A stretch of 64,000 bases of DNA, from positions 930,001 to 994,000 of the forward strand of contig CBDCEE010000003.1 in NCBI GenBank assembly GCA_965215705.1, given 5' to 3'. The DNA comes from JAAXPZ01 sp965215705. GTDB lineage: Bacteria; Campylobacterota; Campylobacteria; Campylobacterales; Sulfurovaceae. Positions within the stretch are counted from its first letter, which is position 1, and each line of letters begins with the position of its first letter. Position numbers and translations under genes: made by a program. Under the pieces are notes generated by a model. It did no database searches and had not been told where the DNA came from. It was given only the letters and a program-made list of their open reading frames with translations. Shown in pieces: positions 60,598 to 64,000 of this stretch.

Positions 60598-61449
60598 CCC
60601 ATTCTCCATCTTCAATTTCCCCTCCGTCAGCATGCCGTTCACCGTTGCCTTGAACATCTTTTTACTCATCCCAAAATGCTTTTCGATCTCTTCCGGACTG
60701 CTTTTGGTTGTGACAGATACTGTACCTCCCAGTGCTTTCAGTACCTCGAGTACTTTTTTCTCTCCTGCTGAGACTTGTGCCTGTTTGCCGATCGGCTGCA
60801 AGGAACAGTCTACTTTGCCATCCGGGCGTATCGCTTTGACATAGACGGTTTTTCGCTCTCCGATTGCTATAGGCTCAAAGATCTCATTGCTGTAGAGCAT
60901 CGCTTCAAAACGGTTCTCGATGATGACCTTGTAGCCCAACGGTGTCTGAGCGATCACCAGTGCTTCCATCTTTTGGCTTGGTGTGAGCCCCTCAGACTCC
61001 TCCAGCCACCTGCCTATCTTTTGAGAACCATACAGTCGTCCTGTCTGCTCATCCAATGCCACTCGCAAGATCACCTTCTTGCCGATCTGGAAGTAGGCTT
61101 TCTGCTGAGAGAGTGGTACGAACAGATCCTTGGGCAGTCCCCAGTCAACAAAGGCTCCATAGCTCTTGAAATCCACGATCTCAAAATACCCAAACTCCCC
61201 CTCTATCGCCAGAGGTCGCTCCGTAGTCGCTACCCGTCTGTCTTCACTGTCCGTATAGACGAACACCTCTATCCCATGCCCCAGCTCTTTCATCTCCTCT
61301 GTGACATAGGCATTGGGGAGCAGTACCTCTTCATCTCCATTATGGTTTCGTAGTACCAATCCAAACTCGATGATACGGGTCACCGCCAACGTATTGATCT
61401 TTCCCATCTCTATACTATCGCTTATCTTTTCGCCTTCGATATTTTCCAT
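60577..61449 (-). CDS. CvfB-like S1-domain RNA-binding protein
   Basis: 290 residues: repeated S1-type beta-barrels (NTLAVTRIIEFGLVLRNHNGDEEVLLPN, YFEIVDFKSYGAFVDWGLPKDLFVPLSQQ, GYKVIIENRFEAMLYSNEIFEPIAIGERKTVYVKAIRPDGKVDCSLQ) and a C-terminal winged helix (GTVSVTTKSSPEEIEKHFGMSKKMFKATVNGMLTEGKLKMENGGLVF). This is the CvfB arrangement. In Gram-positive bacteria CvfB influences virulence; the role here is unknown. Confidence 0.88.
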   Translation of the reverse strand: MENIEGEKISDSIEMGKINTLAVTRIIEFGLVLRNHNGDEEVLLPNAYVTEEMKELGHGIEVFVYTDSEDRRVATTERPLAIEGEFGYFEIVDFKSYGAFVDWGLPKDLFVPLSQQKAYFQIGKKVILRVALDEQTGRLYGSQKIGRWLEESEGLTPSQKMEALVIAQTPLGYKVIIENRFEAMLYSNEIFEPIAIGERKTVYVKAIRPDGKVDCSLQPIGKQAQVSAGEKKVLEVLKALGGTVSVTTKSSPEEIEKHFGMSKKMFKATVNGMLTEGKLKMENGGLVFSF

Positions 61450-61499
61450 TGTTTTCCTTCATTCTGATAAGGCTTTTCAGAAGTATACTATAACCATGG

Positions 61500-61610
61500 C
61501 AAAACTCCCCATAATCCAAAAACGAAAAACCACTAACCACTAACGAATACACTAATTACGCAGCCAAAGGCTGCCACTAACCAACAACTAATCACCAATA
61601 CACTATAATA
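61500..61610. repeat. A/C-rich microrepeat with GCAGCC-AAA-GGCTGC hairpin
   Basis: Contains CCAAAAACGAAAAACC, ACCACTAACCACTAACG, ATACACTAATTACG and the hairpin GCAGCC-AAA-GGCTGC at about 61560-61574, then ACTAACCAACAACTAATCACC. It lies upstream of the polysaccharide export gene, between divergent genes. Confidence 0.7.
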
Positions 61611-61646
61611 TTGTCTTATTATATGATTATGCTTTAAAGGTTACTT

Positions 61647-62393
61647 TTGTACAGATATCTCTTATATACACTGCTTATCACCTTTGTTTTGTCAGGATGT
61701 GGTTCTAAAACCCTGCTTCAGGATAGCTATGCCCTCAAGAACAAAGAGGAAAGAGCCAAACAACTCCAACCCAGAATCTACAGAAATACCCGTTTTGAGT
61801 ACCGCATCGCAGCACATGACAGGGTACAGATAACCGTCTACAACCATCCTGAACTCAGCACCGCCAGTGCAGACGGTATGAATAGTGCAAACGGTATACT
61901 CGTAGACAACAGTGGAAGAGTTTCTCTCCCCTTGGTGGGGGTTATGCATATAGGGGGGCTTACTCAGCCACAAGCCAGTCGGAAGATACAGTCTGCCTAT
62001 AGCAAATATCTCAAAAAATCAAGTACTCACCTGGAGGTGCTCAACAAAAGAGCTTTTGTGGTGGGAGAGGTAAAGAACCCAGGTGTAGTCAAGTTACCCA
62101 ACGAACAGGCTGCTCTACTCCAAGCGATCTCAGAAGTAGGTGGCTTTACAGATACCGCAGACAAGGAGAAGATCGTTCTCATTCGCAAGGCAGGTGGAGG
62201 GAGTCGTGTAGAGATCATCGACTTGACCAACCTCACCTCACTCAGCCACTCTACGATGATGATCAGACCCAATGACATCATCTATGTCTCCCCATCTAAC
62301 ATGAAGGCTGTAGCCCTACCTGCTGCTGCTATATTTAAACTTGTAGCTGATGCTCTGTTACCATTTGTCAGATACCAAGACCTCACCAACTAA
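61647..62393 (+). CDS. Wza-like outer-membrane polysaccharide export lipoprotein
   Basis: 248 residues starting with TTG after AAAGG. The lipobox VLSGCGS puts the lipidated Cys at residue 18. A polysaccharide export domain follows (YRIAAHDRVQITVYNHPELS, GRVSLPLVGVMHIGGLTQPQASRKIQSAYSKYL) and an SLBB domain (AFVVGEVKNPGVVKLPNEQAALLQAISEVGGF). It probably forms the outer-membrane export channel. It starts an export locus that continues past the window end. Confidence 0.88.
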   Translation: MYRYLLYTLLITFVLSGCGSKTLLQDSYALKNKEERAKQLQPRIYRNTRFEYRIAAHDRVQITVYNHPELSTASADGMNSANGILVDNSGRVSLPLVGVMHIGGLTQPQASRKIQSAYSKYLKKSSTHLEVLNKRAFVVGEVKNPGVVKLPNEQAALLQAISEVGGFTDTADKEKIVLIRKAGGGSRVEIIDLTNLTSLSHSTMMIRPNDIIYVSPSNMKAVALPAAAIFKLVADALLPFVRYQDLTN

Positions 62394-62406
62394 GAGAGAA
62401 ACAAAG

Positions 62407-64000
62407 ATGCCAAACAACTATACAACGCCTCACAACCATCAGATCCAAGAGGATGAGATCGACCTACGTGAGCTCTTTCGTACGATCGGCAGATACAAAT
62501 GGTCGATCATGCTGATCACCCTACTGGTCACGGTCATCACTGCAGCGATCGCCTACCGTATGCCCAAATACTACAAGACCACCACTATCATAGAGGTCAA
62601 ACCAAAACCAGGAGACAGAGGTGGGTTTTCTCTAGGTGGTGCCGGTGCCCTTTTAGGGCTTCCTACAGGAGGAGGAGTGGGTAGTATCGATAAAGATGCA
62701 GCACTCATGGGTATGTACAGAACCAACCAACCTGTACTTGATACCTCAGCCTTACTCCGTGCAGTACCCAAGGGAGGAGAGGTAAGTAGAGCCGCGCTGA
62801 TTAGTGCCAGCAAGAGCAAACTAGGGATGTACAAGACCAACAACAGCAACCTAAGTATCCAAGACGTCAGCTATGCTGCCCAGTACTACAGCTATGAGAA
62901 GTATCGGTATCTAGAGCTAGCAGAAAAAAACTGCTCCATAGCAATCAGGGATATTCATATCTCTGATTATAGAAAGTTTGGGATGGAGCTTATATTCGAG
63001 TCTCTCTCTCCCCAAAAATTCAGTCTCTCTCTCCCCTCAACTTTTGGAGATGCGTTACTTGGAGAGTTTTCCTATGGAGAGAAAGTACATACCGAGTACT
63101 TTGATATCACTATCTCCAAGAAAAAGTCTGGCATTACCCCTAGCAAGATCATTCTCAATGCAGACACACATTATATCTTTGATACGATTATCTCAAGAAA
63201 CCTCTCAACCTCTGTAGACAAAAACAATCCTTTTATCACCATAAGCTATCTCGACACACTCCCCCAGAGAGGTGAGGCATACGTCCAGAAGCTCATCGAC
63301 AACTATATCGGTCTGAGTATCAAATTTGAGCTCGAAGACGCCAATACTACACTGATGTCACTCAATACACAGATTGCAGAGTTAGAAAGCAGAGTCCATT
63401 CCAGTGCTGCAGAGGTAGAACAGTTCAAGTCAGACAAACAGATCCTCTCTCCTTCTACACAGGCACAAGTCCTCATCAGAGGTAAAGCATCTACCGATGA
63501 TAAACTCATCCAAAACCGTTACCAGAAAGATCTCGTCAATCAGCTCATCACGTTTGTCAACAAAAACAAAAACATCGATGCCATCGCTCCCTCTTTATCA
63601 GAACTTGGAGACGATCCTACCACAGCACTCATCACCAAGCTTCAGTCGCTACAGCTAGAAGCCACAAGCCTGGCTCAGGAATTCAAACCCGCCTACCCAA
63701 AGCTCAAGAGCATCCGAAGCCAGATCCAATCGATCAAATCCAAGATCAAATCCAATCTTAAAAACCTCAGAAGAACTCTAACTTCCAAGGAAAGATCTCT
63801 CAAAAATCTACGCAGAGAATACACAAGGAAGCTCAAAGTAGCACCCACAGCAGAGAAAGAGATGAAAAATATCCTCAGAAATGCCACATTAGATGAAAAG
63901 CTCTACTCCTATCTCCTTCAAAAACGCTCTGCTGCAGAACTCAAAAAAGCTGAAGCTATCTCTAGATTTAGAACTATTGAGCCCATCTATACTAGCCCTA
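62407..64000 (+). CDS. Wzz/Wzc-like polysaccharide chain-length or co-polymerase protein (3' end outside window)
   Basis: 531 codons visible from the ATG at 62407 after AGAGAGAAACAAAG, open to the window edge. EDEIDLRELFRTIGRYKWSIM leads into one membrane helix (MLITLLVTVITAAIAYR-type, about 41-60). A periplasmic helical region follows, with long coiled coils from about residue 310 (LEDANTTLMSLNTQIAELESRV, LKNLRRTLTSKERSLKNLRREY). A tyrosine-kinase domain as in Wzc may follow beyond the window. It probably works with the Wza-like lipoprotein upstream. Confidence 0.85.
   Translation, partial: MPNNYTTPHNHQIQEDEIDLRELFRTIGRYKWSIMLITLLVTVITAAIAYRMPKYYKTTTIIEVKPKPGDRGGFSLGGAGALLGLPTGGGVGSIDKDAALMGMYRTNQPVLDTSALLRAVPKGGEVSRAALISASKSKLGMYKTNNSNLSIQDVSYAAQYYSYEKYRYLELAEKNCSIAIRDIHISDYRKFGMELIFESLSPQKFSLSLPSTFGDALLGEFSYGEKVHTEYFDITISKKKSGITPSKIILNADTHYIFDTIISRNLSTSVDKNNPFITISYLDTLPQRGEAYVQKLIDNYIGLSIKFELEDANTTLMSLNTQIAELESRVHSSAAEVEQFKSDKQILSPSTQAQVLIRGKASTDDKLIQNRYQKDLVNQLITFVNKNKNIDAIAPSLSELGDDPTTALITKLQSLQLEATSLAQEFKPAYPKLKSIRSQIQSIKSKIKSNLKNLRRTLTSKERSLKNLRREYTRKLKVAPTAEKEMKNILRNATLDEKLYSYLLQKRSAAELKKAEAISRFRTIEPIYTSP

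Noticed and set aside
51900..61610. CRISPR array in the A/C-rich repeat gaps
   Set aside because: The repeats are degenerate and short, have no regular unique spacers, and no cas gene is in the window.
1..64000. tRNA or rRNA genes
   Set aside because: I saw no cloverleaf-like or rRNA sequence in the gaps between genes, which are mostly short. A dedicated RNA search would be needed to exclude a small RNA.

Overview
The window looks like a chromosome segment of a Campylobacterota (epsilonproteobacterial) organism, most likely Sulfurovum-like. The evidence is gene content and order: an rpmH-rnpA-yidC-jag-mnmE block, a TamA/TamB pair, a MgtE transporter, leuD-leuB next to a single large rpoD, and dense operons with 1-8 bp overlaps. 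The genus is inference, because there is no rRNA or tRNA gene in the window to confirm it.

Layout. 1-7.4 kb (minus strand): ribosome, RNase P and membrane-insertion genes, a CNNM/CBS protein, MgtE and a DJ-1 protein. 7.7-13.3 kb: a PliI-type lysozyme inhibitor, a CPBP protease, an M1 aminopeptidase, and a DUF1538 membrane protein followed by PII-like and CBS genes. 13.3-22 kb (minus): an L,D-transpeptidase, tamB-tamA, proA, a second L,D-transpeptidase and a cytochrome c. 22.1-27.4 kb (plus): folD-lepB-M50 protease, rpiB, mltG, trpB.

27.4-39.9 kb is an accessory region. It holds ltaE, pseudogene debris, two identical 736-bp IS1595-type elements in opposite orientation, and between them a more A/T-rich glycerol-type ABC transporter operon (binding protein, two permeases, DUF2160 protein, two ATPases) with dihydroxyacetone kinase subunits dhaK-dhaL. 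An amino-acid ABC permease/binding-protein pair and a 268-bp MITE-like element follow. Each IS copy has its own 7-bp target duplication, so the unit is not a classical composite transposon. One copy cut off the last codons of dhaL, and the original reading frame can be rebuilt across the insertion.

40-51.9 kb is housekeeping again: pepA, a DEAD-box helicase, an ArsC/Spx protein, marC, trmL, purU, leuB-leuD, rpoD, a CinA-like gene, a YgjP peptidase and ppa. 52-56.4 kb (plus) is an XpaC / TelA / SPFH-GYF / zinc-ribbon operon, a probable envelope-stress module and the best candidate here for a little-described system. 56.4-61.5 kb (minus): DUF2231, hemJ, an EEP-family nuclease/phosphatase, a four-helix-bundle protein, a YidB-like protein and cvfB. 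The window ends in the start of a capsule or exopolysaccharide export locus (Wza-like lipoprotein, Wzz/Wzc-like protein).

Two window-wide patterns stand out. Three genes (PII-like, M50 protease, CinA-like) are each broken by what looks like one missing base in a homopolymer, which suggests sequencing error more than decay. Intergenic gaps from 49 kb onward carry a family of A/C-rich microrepeats, often with small GC-rich hairpins, and in places they run into the 5' ends of genes.
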